A stretch of 64,000 nt of DNA from Sulfuriflexus mobilis (GTDB taxonomy: Bacteria; Pseudomonadota; Gammaproteobacteria; AKS1). The number at the start of each line of letters is the position of its first letter. Position 1 is the stretch's first letter. The notes beneath the pieces were generated by a model. The model had not been told where the DNA came from. It made no database searches and saw nothing but the letters and a program-made list of their open reading frames with translations. This document shows positions 37,435 through 45,389 of the stretch, piece after piece. The position numbers and the translations under genes are program-made. The stretch spans positions 1,984,001-2,048,000 of the forward strand of contig NZ_AP018725.1 in assembly GCF_003967195.1 (NCBI RefSeq). Reading direction: 5' to 3'.

Positions 37435-37674
37435 ACTGATCTGATTTACCTGTGTAAATTCTTATTTATTATTGTAGTTAAATAAAGATCAGTCTGCCTT
37501 ATCTGGCCGCTGATTTCCGTATCCTTGTCACAAAACCCATTATCCCGCCATGCCCCAAGGTTGGGCCATTTCAGGCCATTGGCCCTTCAACCGAGGCGGC
37601 GAATGTGCCATTATTCGGTAAAATTTGAGCCTAACAGAGTTAACAATAAACGGCTACTGCCGGCGGCCAACAAC

Positions 37675-38481
37675 ATGAAAGTACTTATAATTACCAGTTT
37701 AACCGTATTCCTCTACCTGGGGACTACCCTGCTCCTGAGCCGGCGCCTGGCCAGTGGCATGGTCGCCAGCCAGGGCGCACGACTGGGCCTGATAGCCCTC
37801 GGTCTGGGTGCCGTGATCCTGCACGGCGGTCTCGTCTATAACACCATCTTTACCGAGGCCGGCCTGAACCTCGGTTTTTATAGCGCCGCCTCGCTGATCA
37901 TGAGCCTGGTCGCCCTGCTCATGCTGTTGGCTGCCATCACCCAACCCATCGAGAATCTCGGCATCGTAGTCCTGCCACTCGCGGCCATTAGCCTGTTACT
38001 CGATCAGTTTTTATCCTCACAGCACATCCTCGCGAGCAATACGACCCAGAATATCGAGATCCATATCATTCTTTCACTGCTCGCCTACAGCCTGCTAAGT
38101 ATCGCCGCCGTGCAGGCCGTGTTACTCGCCGTACAGGACTACCAGTTACGCCATAAACACCCGGGGGGCTTCATGCGCGCCCTGCCACCCATGCGGGTCA
38201 TGGAGTCACTGTTGTTCCAGATCATTGGCGTGGGCTTTTTCCTGCTCAGTCTGGCCCTGCTCAGTGGTATCATTTATCTCGAAGATATCTTTGCCCAGCA
38301 CCTGGTACACAAGACCGTGCTGTCCATCATCGCCTGGCTGGTCTTTGCCATCTTGTTATTCGGTCGCCGGCTGGCCGGCTGGCGTGGCCGCACGGCGATT
38401 CGCTGGACACTCGCCGGTTTTGTTACCCTGCTACTGGCCTATTTTGGTAGCAAGTTGGTACTAGAAATCATTCTTGCTTAA
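37675..38481 (+). CDS. ypjD: Cytochrome c assembly-like inner membrane protein (YpjD family)
   Basis: The 268-residue protein has about eight membrane segments and the layout of the CcsA/YpjD family: AVILHGGLVYNTIF, GFYSAASLIMSLVALLMLL, IEIHIILSLLAYSLLSIA and a final helix pair. YpjD is always near ffh and corB in gammaproteobacteria; its link to haem handling is inferred from the fold and not proven. The reading frame opens 50 codons earlier, but membrane-protein character starts at the ATG at 37675. About 240 bp before it hold AT-rich promoter-like DNA and a GGGCCA/TGGCCC dyad. Confidence 0.85.
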   Translation: MKVLIITSLTVFLYLGTTLLLSRRLASGMVASQGARLGLIALGLGAVILHGGLVYNTIFTEAGLNLGFYSAASLIMSLVALLMLLAAITQPIENLGIVVLPLAAISLLLDQFLSSQHILASNTTQNIEIHIILSLLAYSLLSIAAVQAVLLAVQDYQLRHKHPGGFMRALPPMRVMESLLFQIIGVGFFLLSLALLSGIIYLEDIFAQHLVHKTVLSIIAWLVFAILLFGRRLAGWRGRTAIRWTLAGFVTLLLAYFGSKLVLEIILA

Positions 38482-38541
38482 CGGCATGTTGGGCATCATT
38501 TATGCCCGCGCCAGGCAGACTCCACACGAGGCAAACTGTTC

Positions 38542-39831
38542 TTGAACGAATTACCTTTAGGCCTGTTGCTTGTTGCATTGGTCGTACTGATTATTATTTC
38601 AGGCTTTTTCTCCGGTTCGGAAACCGGGCTGATGGCCCTGAACAAATACCGCCTGCGTCACCTGGTGCGGGATAAACACGCGGGGGCTATGCGCGCTCAC
38701 CGTTTGCTCGAACACCCGGACAGGCTGATCAGCCTGATCCTGCTCGGCAACAATGCCGTCAACATCATGATCACCCTGCTTGCCGCGATCATTATGCTGC
38801 GCATGTTTGGTGAACTGAGTGTATTTGTCTCAACAGTTATCCTGACCTTTATCATGGTGTTGTTTGCCGAGGTGACACCCAAGACACTGGCCGCGCTGCA
38901 CCCGGAGCGTTTTGCCTTCCCGGCCACCTGGATCCTTAACCCCTTAATGCGGATTGGCTATCCGGTAGTCTGGTTCTTTAACAAATTGATGCATGGCATT
39001 TTCAAAATATTTCGCATCGACTCCTCGCACCAGGACTCCATGCACCTGAGCCCGGAAGAATTACGCACCGTGGTGATCGAGGCAGGCAGCATGATCCCGC
39101 GTTCTCACCAGGACATGCTGCTAAGTATCCTCGACCTTGAACAAGTCTCGGTGGATGACATCATGGTGCCGCGCGGAGAGATCGTCGGTATCGATATCGA
39201 AGATGACTGGCAGTCCATCCTCGATCAGTTATACAGCGCACAACACACACGCCTGCCCGTCTATCGTGGTGACATTAACCATGTTATCGGCATTGTGCAC
39301 CTGCGCCGAACTATCAAACTGCTGACCGAAGAAAACTTTAGCCGCGAGACCTTACTCGAGGTTGTACCCGAGGCCTACTTCGTCCCGGAAAGCACGCCCC
39401 TGCACACACAGCTCATCAACTTTCAGCGTGCCCGGCGCCGTATCGCCCTGGTCGTTGACGAATACGGTGATGTGCAGGGACTGGTGACGCTCGAAGATAT
39501 CCTTGAGGAAATCGTTGGTGAGTTCACCACCGACCCGGCCGCCAGTATCAAGGAAGTCCACCCGCAGGAGGATGGCACCTGGCTGGTCGATGGCAGTGCC
39601 AATATCCGTGAACTCAACAAACTCCTCAACTGGGACCTGCCCGTTGATGGGCCCAAGACCCTCAATGGGCTGATCCTCGAACACCTGGAGGCCATCCCCG
39701 AGGCCAGTACCAGCCTGAAGATCGCCGACTACCCGATTGATATCCTGCAGGTCAGCGATAATGCGGTAAAAACCGCACGGATTTACCCCTCACTCAGTAA
39801 TGAAACAGTCCAGAGTCAGACAGACGGCTGA
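38542..39831 (+). CDS. corB: CorB-like CNNM/HlyC-CorC membrane protein
   Basis: About 429 residues. A DUF21 membrane domain with four helices (about 8-145: FFSGSETGLMALNKYRL, NNAVNIMITLLA, LFAEVTPKTLAALHP) is followed by two CBS domains (VDDIMVPRGEIVGIDI; FVPESTPLHTQLINF, VVDEYGDVQGLVTLEDILEEIVGE) and a C-terminal CorC/HlyC domain. CNNM-type proteins export or regulate Mg2+. The start is a TTG at 38542 with GAGG upstream; no ATG lies nearby. It follows ypjD in the usual order. Confidence 0.92.
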   Translation: MNELPLGLLLVALVVLIIISGFFSGSETGLMALNKYRLRHLVRDKHAGAMRAHRLLEHPDRLISLILLGNNAVNIMITLLAAIIMLRMFGELSVFVSTVILTFIMVLFAEVTPKTLAALHPERFAFPATWILNPLMRIGYPVVWFFNKLMHGIFKIFRIDSSHQDSMHLSPEELRTVVIEAGSMIPRSHQDMLLSILDLEQVSVDDIMVPRGEIVGIDIEDDWQSILDQLYSAQHTRLPVYRGDINHVIGIVHLRRTIKLLTEENFSRETLLEVVPEAYFVPESTPLHTQLINFQRARRRIALVVDEYGDVQGLVTLEDILEEIVGEFTTDPAASIKEVHPQEDGTWLVDGSANIRELNKLLNWDLPVDGPKTLNGLILEHLEAIPEASTSLKIADYPIDILQVSDNAVKTARIYPSLSNETVQSQTDG

Positions 39832-39852
39832 TACCGTATGACGGGCGGCACA

Positions 39853-39880
39853 TTGAGCCTGTATGCCAATCAGCTATAAT
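39853..39880 (+). promoter_or_regulatory. Sigma-70 promoter of the FHA gene
   Basis: TTGAGC and a perfect TATAAT are 16 bases apart. Transcription would start at about 39887, only a few bases before the ATG at 39895. Confidence 0.65.
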
Positions 39881-39894
39881 TAGTTGCAGGACAA

Positions 39895-40566
39895 ATGGTT
39901 ACGGAAAATGCCTCAGTGCCAACACTAACACTGGCTTTTAAAAATAATACCCTGCAAGTCATCCCCCTGCGTGATGACATGATGACCATTGGCCGTGAAC
40001 CCTCTTCTGATATTTTTATCGACAGCCTGGCCGTTGCCCCACAGCATGCACGACTGATGCGACATGACGGACAATACACGCTGCAGAATCACCATGACGA
40101 GGAGGTCTTCGTCAATCACCAGCGGGTTAAGGAACACACCCTGCAAAATAATGACCTGATCCGTATTGGTAAACATACCCTGCGTTATGCCAGTGTCGGC
40201 GAGGCATTAGCCGACACACGGCCCGCGACCCTGGAGAAACCTGTCACGGCAACGGCCCCCACCGAGGTGGCAAGCACAGCCCCGCCGTCGAACAATACCA
40301 GCAAGGATGGCTGGTTGCAGGTATTGAGCGGCAGCCACCTCGGCAAGACCATCAAGTTACGCAGCGGCATGACCGACCTCGGCAAGATAGGCATCACCCC
40401 GGCCCTGATCTCCCTGCGTCGTGACGGCTACTTTATTGCCAACCTCGGTGAGAACGACAACCTTTGTGTGGGTGAAAACAACATAGGTGACAAGACCTGG
40501 CCGCTGAATGACGGTGACCTGATACAGATAGACAAACTCAAACTTCAATTTCATTTGCAATCGTAA
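39895..40566 (+). CDS. Tandem FHA-domain protein
   Basis: The 223-residue protein has an N-terminal FHA domain (TIGREPSSDIFIDS at about 31-44, then QHARL and NNDLIRIGKHTLRY) that should bind phosphothreonine peptides. A Pro/Thr/Ala-rich linker (about 105-135) leads to a second, degenerate FHA-like fold (LQVLSGSHLGKTIKL; ending GDLIQIDKLKLQF). No kinase is adjacent. It is followed by a PilZ gene 25 bp downstream, so the pair may connect Ser/Thr phosphorylation and cyclic di-GMP signals; this is inference. Confidence 0.85.
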   Translation: MVTENASVPTLTLAFKNNTLQVIPLRDDMMTIGREPSSDIFIDSLAVAPQHARLMRHDGQYTLQNHHDEEVFVNHQRVKEHTLQNNDLIRIGKHTLRYASVGEALADTRPATLEKPVTATAPTEVASTAPPSNNTSKDGWLQVLSGSHLGKTIKLRSGMTDLGKIGITPALISLRRDGYFIANLGENDNLCVGENNIGDKTWPLNDGDLIQIDKLKLQFHLQS

Positions 40567-40591
40567 ATGACATGGACAGAGGATTCTGGTT

Positions 40592-40966
40592 ATGAGTGAC
40601 TCACTACCCATCAATGAACATCGTCATCATCTACGCATTCTTTTTGAAGCCCCCGTCACCATCATTATCCGCGGTGAAAAATTCCAGAGCACGGCAATCG
40701 ACCTGTCCCTAAAGGGCGCACTGATCAAGCGCCCGGACAACTGGTCGGCAGTGGTCGGCGACGCCGGCATTTTGCAAGTCGCCCTCAGTGACGGTGAAAC
40801 GGTGATTGATATGGAAGTATCCGTGGCACATAGCGAAGGCCACAAGATCGGTTTTCACTGTGACCATATCGATATCGACAGTATTACCCACCTGCGTCGA
40901 CTGGTTGAACTCAATCTCGGTAATGAAGAATTACTGGAGCGTGAGCTGTCACATTTAAACGATTGA
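40592..40966 (+). CDS. PilZ-domain cyclic di-GMP-binding protein
   Basis: The 124-residue protein is a single PilZ domain with both binding motifs: RHHLR (RxxxR, about 11-15) and DLSLKGA (DxSxxG). It should bind cyclic di-GMP and pass the signal to a partner. It follows the FHA gene, with AGAGGA as ribosome site. The diguanylate cyclase of the Wsp-type operon is a candidate source of the ligand in the cell. Confidence 0.88.
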   Translation: MSDSLPINEHRHHLRILFEAPVTIIIRGEKFQSTAIDLSLKGALIKRPDNWSAVVGDAGILQVALSDGETVIDMEVSVAHSEGHKIGFHCDHIDIDSITHLRRLVELNLGNEELLERELSHLND

Positions 40967-40972
40967 TGATTT

Positions 40973-41083
40973 TGTACATGGATGTACGAATGTCACGAGA
41001 GGGCAGAAAGCCCGAAGTGACCGGCCTAGAACGGCTAAATGAATCAGCTGAAACAAAAAAAGCCAGCTAATGCTGGCTTTTTT
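40973..41083 (+). ncRNA. Structured 3' region or small RNA ending in a terminator
   Basis: Three stem-loops follow one another: GTACAT/ATGTAC (40973-40986), a long stem GTCAC...GTGAC enclosing GGGC/GCCC, and the terminator at 41061-41083. It is either the 3' end of the PilZ message or a separate small RNA. No known RNA family is assigned. Confidence 0.3.
41061..41083 (+). terminator. Intrinsic terminator after the FHA-PilZ genes
   Basis: AGCCAGC and GCTGGCT pair around TAAT and are followed by six T residues. It lies about 95 bp after the PilZ stop codon. Confidence 0.9.
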
Positions 41084-41252
41084 ATGTCGGTCTTTACTCT
41101 TACCTCAAACACCGCAAATACTGATTCATTCTGTCCTGAAAGAACAGAATCTTCTTTGCAGCCCATTCTTCTTTTATCATACACAGTAAAGCCACTGGCA
41201 TTACAACACGCAGAAACGCGGCCATGACAGAGAGGCATCCATAAGTCTTGTT

Positions 41253-41278
41253 ATTCCGTATACGAATATATGATATTC
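41253..41278. promoter_or_regulatory. Overlapping palindromes upstream of the first DUF4395 gene
   Basis: GAATAT-ATG-ATATTC (41264-41278) is a perfect dyad, and it overlaps ATTC-CGTATAC-GAAT (41253-41267). ATTC...GAAT dyads are typical of ArsR-type thiol or sulfide sensors such as BigR/SqrR, but no such regulator is in the window. Confidence 0.45.
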
Positions 41279-41362
41279 AATTTCCGTCTGTTATGGAGAA
41301 ATTTAGAATGAAGTAGCATTGCAGCTATCCGTTACTGGGCAGATATATAGCTGGAAGACACT

Positions 41363-41851
41363 ATGAACGAAAAAATGAAGCAACAGCAGGTTGATCAAAA
41401 TGAGATACGCACCCATCAGGTATTCATCCTGACCGGGTTGTTGATCGGGTTTGTCACCGATCGCTGGGAATGGGTCGCGGTTCAGGCTGTCGTATTTTTA
41501 CTTACTGTCTTGCTCCCCACCCTGGGCCCTTATGTGCTGGTTTATACAAAAGTGTTAAAACCTCTGGGGCTGCTTAAGCCCGATATCAGGGTCGATGTTC
41601 CCCAGGCCCATCGTTTTGCCATGAGTATTGGATTGTTGGTTACCGGCTATTCCAGCTATCTGCTCTATAGCGGTAATACTGTGCTGGGGTGGTCTTTAGT
41701 CTGGCTGGTGTTAATTCTGGGGGCGATCGCCCTGGCAGGTTGGTGCGCAGGCTGCTTTACCTACTATATGCTTAATCGCATGGGACTCGGTGGCTTTTTC
41801 AAATATGGAGCCATCAGCGGGATCTTCCCGGGGGCTCGACCAGGCAAATAG
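41363..41851 (+). CDS. DUF4395 membrane protein, paralogue 1
   Basis: The 162-residue protein has about four membrane segments and the DUF4395 family pattern: an N-terminal EIRTHQVFILTG, a PLGLLKPDIRV loop, HRFAMSIGLLVTGYS, and a late CxxC at C128 and C131 (WCAGC) followed by a basic MLNRMGL. Function is unknown. The membrane-end CxxC could take part in thiol exchange with the thioredoxin-like protein encoded downstream (inference). It has its own upstream dyads and is separated from paralogue 2 by 334 bp. Confidence 0.75.
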   Translation: MNEKMKQQQVDQNEIRTHQVFILTGLLIGFVTDRWEWVAVQAVVFLLTVLLPTLGPYVLVYTKVLKPLGLLKPDIRVDVPQAHRFAMSIGLLVTGYSSYLLYSGNTVLGWSLVWLVLILGAIALAGWCAGCFTYYMLNRMGLGGFFKYGAISGIFPGARPGK

Positions 41852-42104
41852 ACCATATGATTTATCCCATAGTCAAATGTTTATCGCCCGGCCCAGGGCT
41901 AATCAATTGCCTATCTTAGGCATTGCAGAATAACCTGCAGCCACCTGTTTCCTAAAGGTTTCCAGTACTGCCGTAGTGCTGAAGCTACAGGCGACTATGT
42001 ATACTTCTAGTGCATAACACCTATAACCTTAAACACCATTATCAAAGTAGACAAAATAATCTAGTATTTCATACATGGTGATTATTTCCCTCTGTCGGAA
42101 ACAA

Positions 42105-42118
42105 CAATATTAATATTG
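42105..42118. promoter_or_regulatory. Perfect 14-bp palindrome upstream of the second DUF4395 gene
   Basis: CAATATTAATATTG equals its own reverse complement and lies about 70 bp before the start. The surrounding gap 41852-42185 shows no gene; it is AT-rich in its second half and probably holds the promoter of the three genes that follow. Confidence 0.4.
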
Positions 42119-42185
42119 CTGACTTCAGGTGCTGTCGCGCAATGACATGTCCATCTATTAGTTAAGTTATGAAGGGGTAATGCAT

Positions 42186-42716
42186 ATGAATACTAATGAA
42201 AATGCAATTAATGACGATCGTTTCAACACGGTTCCGGATGATAGATGGCTTGATGCCAGCGAAATTCGCACAGGCCAGTTTCTGGTTGTTGCGATGGTTG
42301 TTGCTGCCTATGTGTTTGACAGATGGGAGTTGGTTGCATTCCAGTGTGGCATTTTTGTGCTGGGTGTTATTTCACCTAAAACACTGGACGTCTACTCATG
42401 GATCTACAAGGGTATTTTGAAACCATTAGGCATTCTGAAACCAGACATGCGCATAGATAACATCGAAGCATACCGCTTTGCAAACATGATAGGCATGGTG
42501 GTCTCTGGAACGGCGGCTTATCTCATCTATAGTAACCATGCCACGATTGGCTGGGGTCTGGCGTGGATGATGATTGGCCTTGGTAGCCTGGCGTTTCTTG
42601 GTTGGTGTGCCGGCTGCTTTATGTATTATATGATCCAAAAAACAGGCATCAAGGGATTCTTTGGCCATATACAGGTTGGCAGTGTTTTTCCGGGTGTCAG
42701 AGCGCCTCGTCCTTGA
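42186..42716 (+). CDS. DUF4395 membrane protein, paralogue 2
   Basis: The 176-residue protein is a clear homologue of the protein at 41363-41851: EIRTGQFLVVAMVVAAYVFDRWE, LKPLGILKPDMRI, YRFANMIGMVVSG and the CxxC WCAGC at C141 and C144 before MYYMIQKTGIKGFF. A longer N-terminal polar segment differs. Start at 42186 follows AAGGGG by eight bases; an ATG two codons earlier is less well placed. It lies 21 bp before a thioredoxin-like gene, a pairing I associate with this family in other phyla (from memory). Confidence 0.75.
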   Translation: MNTNENAINDDRFNTVPDDRWLDASEIRTGQFLVVAMVVAAYVFDRWELVAFQCGIFVLGVISPKTLDVYSWIYKGILKPLGILKPDMRIDNIEAYRFANMIGMVVSGTAAYLIYSNHATIGWGLAWMMIGLGSLAFLGWCAGCFMYYMIQKTGIKGFFGHIQVGSVFPGVRAPRP

Positions 42717-42737
42717 ATTGGACCCGAGGTATTTAAT

Positions 42738-43148
42738 ATGTACGAGCGTTTACTTATTGTAATTGTTGCTGCCGTTCTGGGCGCGACTGTATATCTGCTA
42801 TTACGCCGGTCACAGTTGAATAGAGCTCAGAATGCGGCAGTCGAGCAAAACGGAGTTCAACTAAAAGCTGGCATACTTCATATTGTCTATTTTTGGTCAG
42901 AACATTGTTCGCAGTGCAAAAACGCCCAAAAGCCGATATTAGAAGGATTGTTAGAAAAAGTTGGTCAGGAGAATGTTGAGCTTCTTACATTACGCGTAGA
43001 AGATTTTGGCAGTATAGCCAAATCATGGGGCGTGCGAACACTTCCGACCACGTATATTGTTGACCAAAAATGTAATGTTACTCATGTAAATAACGGACTT
43101 ACGTCCGAATCACACCTGCTGCTGCAGTTAAACCTGAATACGGATTAA
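42738..43148 (+). CDS. Membrane-anchored thioredoxin-like protein
   Basis: The 136-residue protein has an N-terminal membrane helix (about 5-22) and a thioredoxin fold with active site C57-S-Q-C60 (YFWSEHCSQCKNAQKP) and the cis-proline in RTLPTTYIVD. The domain should face the periplasm if the helix is an uncleaved signal anchor (positive charges RRSQLNR follow the helix, so the opposite side is possible). GAGGT lies seven bases before the ATG. Partner proteins are probably the DUF4395 proteins upstream. Confidence 0.85.
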   Translation: MYERLLIVIVAAVLGATVYLLLRRSQLNRAQNAAVEQNGVQLKAGILHIVYFWSEHCSQCKNAQKPILEGLLEKVGQENVELLTLRVEDFGSIAKSWGVRTLPTTYIVDQKCNVTHVNNGLTSESHLLLQLNLNTD

Positions 43149-43336
43149 GTAAGTTATTAAAGAGTTCACTATGAATAGTGACACCATCAAATATTTGAGT
43201 TTTCTAAGCCTGTTTGTTAGAGCACAGTTCGTCTGATCTGGACAACCCATTACCGTAAACATCAAATGCCTGTCACATGATACGACACTTTTGAAATGCA
43301 ACCTTATTAGAAAGCAACTCACTACAGAGAAAGACT

Positions 43337-43813
43337 ATGGCCTTGAATGAAGATAAAAATGGCGCATCGGTAAAATTGCCTCCTCCAGTAGTATTTATAC
43401 TATTTATACTCATCGCATATGGCATACATTATTACTTTCTGGCCGTAGAAATTAGCAGTATGTCTTTTTTGTTCTACATCGGCTCATTCTTCGTAACGCT
43501 AGGCCTTACCACCTTACTTGTGGCGACAGTTTCATTTAAGCGCGCGCAAACAAATATTAAACCCTGGAAGCCAACAACTAAAATCATATCAACCGGTATA
43601 TTTTCATACTCACGGAATCCTATTTATCTTGCGTTTTGCATTGTAACTATTGGCATAGGCCTCATTGTTAATAATCTCTGGATTACCTTAAGCTTTATAC
43701 CTTCCATATCTGTCATATACTTCACCGCCATCAAGAAGGAAGAGTCTTATTTGGAAAAGAAATTTGGGCAAGACTATTTGGCATATAAAGAAAAAGTCAG
43801 GCGTTGGTTCTAA
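43337..43813 (+). CDS. Isoprenylcysteine/phospholipid methyltransferase-like membrane protein
   Basis: The 158-residue protein has about four membrane segments and the C-terminal methyltransferase signature of the ICMT/PEMT family: GIFSYSRNPIYLAF, then EESYLEKKFGQDYLAYKEKVRRWF. Bacterial members methylate unknown membrane substrates. It may share a message with the DUF4395-thioredoxin genes, but 188 bp separate it. Codon use looks more AT-rich than its neighbours. A terminator at 44036-44064 follows. Confidence 0.8.
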   Translation: MALNEDKNGASVKLPPPVVFILFILIAYGIHYYFLAVEISSMSFLFYIGSFFVTLGLTTLLVATVSFKRAQTNIKPWKPTTKIISTGIFSYSRNPIYLAFCIVTIGIGLIVNNLWITLSFIPSISVIYFTAIKKEESYLEKKFGQDYLAYKEKVRRWF

Positions 43814-43910
43814 TGAAAGCTAGCAGCATGTCAGGCCGAGTCATTACTAATGTACAAAAAAACAGGTCAGCACCCTTTTTTATTAAGGGGAATAACGACA
43901 AACAACAATG

Positions 43911-43940
43911 ATAATAAGACTTATTTGTCACCGCCCCCTT
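43911..43940 (+). repeat. GACTTATTTGTCACC element, copy D1
   Basis: The stretch TAATAAGACTTATTTGTCACC followed by GCCCCCTTT matches copies at 46490 and 49863. Here it is enclosed by an eight-base inverted repeat ATGATAAT / ATTATCAT. The remaining gap to 44035 holds nothing I recognise. Confidence 0.6.
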
Positions 43941-44035
43941 TGATTATCATGGGGCCGGTATAGCGTTCATCGGCCACCCCCGCACGGGATAGTCCATTTG
44001 CTTAATCTGTTCGCGCTGGTTGAAAATAAATGACG

Positions 44036-44064
44036 CGAGCCTTTAATTTTTCGGCTCGTTTTTT
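44036..44064 (+). terminator. Intrinsic terminator after the methyltransferase gene
   Basis: CGAGCC and GGCTCG form a stem around an AT-rich loop and are followed by six T residues on the plus strand. It also separates this unit from the minus-strand microprotein gene. Confidence 0.8.
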
Positions 44065-44070
44065 CCGGTT

Positions 44071-44166
44071 TCATACACCGCCCGTTGCCACCTTGGCATA
44101 GACAACAAAAAACAATCCTGCAAAGACCAGCACCGTCAGCAATAGCTTCAGCCATAAGAACTTCAA
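44071..44166 (-). CDS. 31-residue single-pass membrane microprotein
   Basis: A TTG start at 44166 follows AGAGGAGAAG, a strong ribosome site. The reading frame encodes a short Lys-Leu start (KFLWLK), one hydrophobic helix (LLLTVLVFAGLFFVVYA) and a short KVATGGV tail, then TGA. This is the classic layout of small membrane regulators that sit beside a larger membrane complex. It has no named relative that I recognise, and no larger gene in its transcript. The call rests on ribosome site and helix, not homology. Confidence 0.5.
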   Translation of the reverse strand: MKFLWLKLLLTVLVFAGLFFVVYAKVATGGV

Positions 44167-44286
44167 CTTCTTCTCCTCTTGTGAAAATACAAATATATTA
44201 CTGACCACACATCGTTTTATACAAAGGATGTGCCCCCTTTTATTTTTAGTTTTTACTATAACCCCAATTATCGCTTCTTTAATGTG

Positions 44287-44607
44287 TTACTGAACAGGCA
44301 TCTGCATCATCTCAGACACCTCAAGCGAACCGTCAATTTCAAGAAAAGGGCAGTCCTGTGCAATCGATAGTGCAGCCTCCCTCGATTCAGCTTTAATAAT
44401 CGAGAACCCAGACATGGCACTACTCCCCCCTTCTCTTACAGTTCCATCAGGGCTTACTGTAACGGTATCCTTTAACGGAATGGTAGGAATGACAACCGAC
44501 TCGCCGAGTGATGATAGCCATTTCATATATTTCGCAAAATGCTTATTAGCTTCCTCCGGGCTGGATGGCTGATTACCGCCCAGATAAACAAATACGAACT
44601 GTTTCAT
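44287..44607 (-). CDS. YCII-related (DGPF-type) protein
   Basis: The 106-residue protein has the YCII/DGPF pattern: KQFVFVYLGGN start, a KYMKWLSSLGES helix, and GFSIIKAESREAALSIAQDCPFL before a beta strand. Family members are small ferredoxin-like folds of unclear enzymatic role, often near sigma factors of the ECF type; none is here. It forms a single-gene unit. Confidence 0.8.
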   Translation of the reverse strand: MKQFVFVYLGGNQPSSPEEANKHFAKYMKWLSSLGESVVIPTIPLKDTVTVSPDGTVREGGSSAMSGFSIIKAESREAALSIAQDCPFLEIDGSLEVSEMMQMPVQ

Positions 44608-44673
44608 TCTAATTTCCTCACTAAATAAAATTTCGATAAATCTTGCCGCCTGCCATGCCTGCAGTTTATTTTT

Positions 44674-45297
44674 TTAAAAACGAACGGATTTAGATGCCAG
44701 CACTTTGAGATAAGTCGCATAGGTTAATACCGCGCCTTGATTAATACCCAGGTCGTTGAAGGCATCCATCATTTTCTGAAAGGCCGCTTCGTTTTGAGGT
44801 TCTGCCTTGAGTGTTTCAAGAGAATCGAGCAGGGGCTTGATATCTTTCTCATCCAGGTATGTTTTCAGCATGGTGATATCATTATCCAGTCTTTCTGCAT
44901 TAACAGGCTGAAAGCTGATTTCATTTTGCGCATTGTCAGATTCCACGAATTCCGGTGGTTCCTCATACACATTCCTGGCAAGGGCTGATTGTGCAGTTTC
45001 CGGGGATACTGTCTCAGCACTGTCCTCCCCTGTTATTTTCTGCTTCAGCGCATCGACAAAGGCGTTAAATTTCTCTGCATTCGGGTTATTTAATAACAGA
45101 GAGAAAACCGGACGTCCCTTATGAGGGCTGTAAAATGCCAGCTCTGAACCATTTATGACAGGTTCAGGGTCAAGGGTGGACAAATCAACGGTTAATTTCT
45201 GTTCCTTAAACAAGGATTTTATGCGCACGTATACCGTATCATCGACTATCTCAAATTCCCTGCTGCCTTTTAGAAAGCGTTTTTGTACAAGTTTCAT
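44674..45297 (-). CDS. Hypothetical cytosolic protein
   Basis: The 207-residue protein has no signal peptide or membrane helix. The first 90 residues look like beta strands (FEIVDDTVYVRIKSL, KLTVDLSTLDPEPVI, RPVFSLLLN) as in a PH-like or scaffold fold. A Glu/Pro-rich acidic linker (about 95-130) follows, then a helical C-terminus. I recognise no family. The start has no clear ribosome site, and both flanks are AT-rich. It is transcribed in the same direction as its neighbours at 44287 and 45390. Confidence 0.55.
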   Translation of the reverse strand: MKLVQKRFLKGSREFEIVDDTVYVRIKSLFKEQKLTVDLSTLDPEPVINGSELAFYSPHKGRPVFSLLLNNPNAEKFNAFVDALKQKITGEDSAETVSPETAQSALARNVYEEPPEFVESDNAQNEISFQPVNAERLDNDITMLKTYLDEKDIKPLLDSLETLKAEPQNEAAFQKMMDAFNDLGINQGAVLTYATYLKVLASKSVRF

Positions 45298-45389
45298 AGT
45301 GATAGCATTGTCATTATTTCAAAAATTCCAAAATATAGAGTTTATATGAAATTCAGTATAAATACCTTTTCATATAACCCCAAGTATCG

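Noticed and set aside
41039-41227. Open frame of 62 codons on the plus strand and its partner on the minus strand
   Set aside because: It runs through an intrinsic terminator and has no ribosome site or protein-like pattern.
43171-43236. 21-codon frame MNSDTIKYLSFLSLFV... between the thioredoxin and methyltransferase genes
   Set aside because: It has AAAGAG nearby, but the product is short with no clear helix plan or conservation evidence; less convincing than the microprotein at 44071.
43967-44155. 62-codon minus-strand frame overlapping the microprotein
   Set aside because: It runs through the terminator hairpin and overlaps the better supported 31-codon frame in another register.
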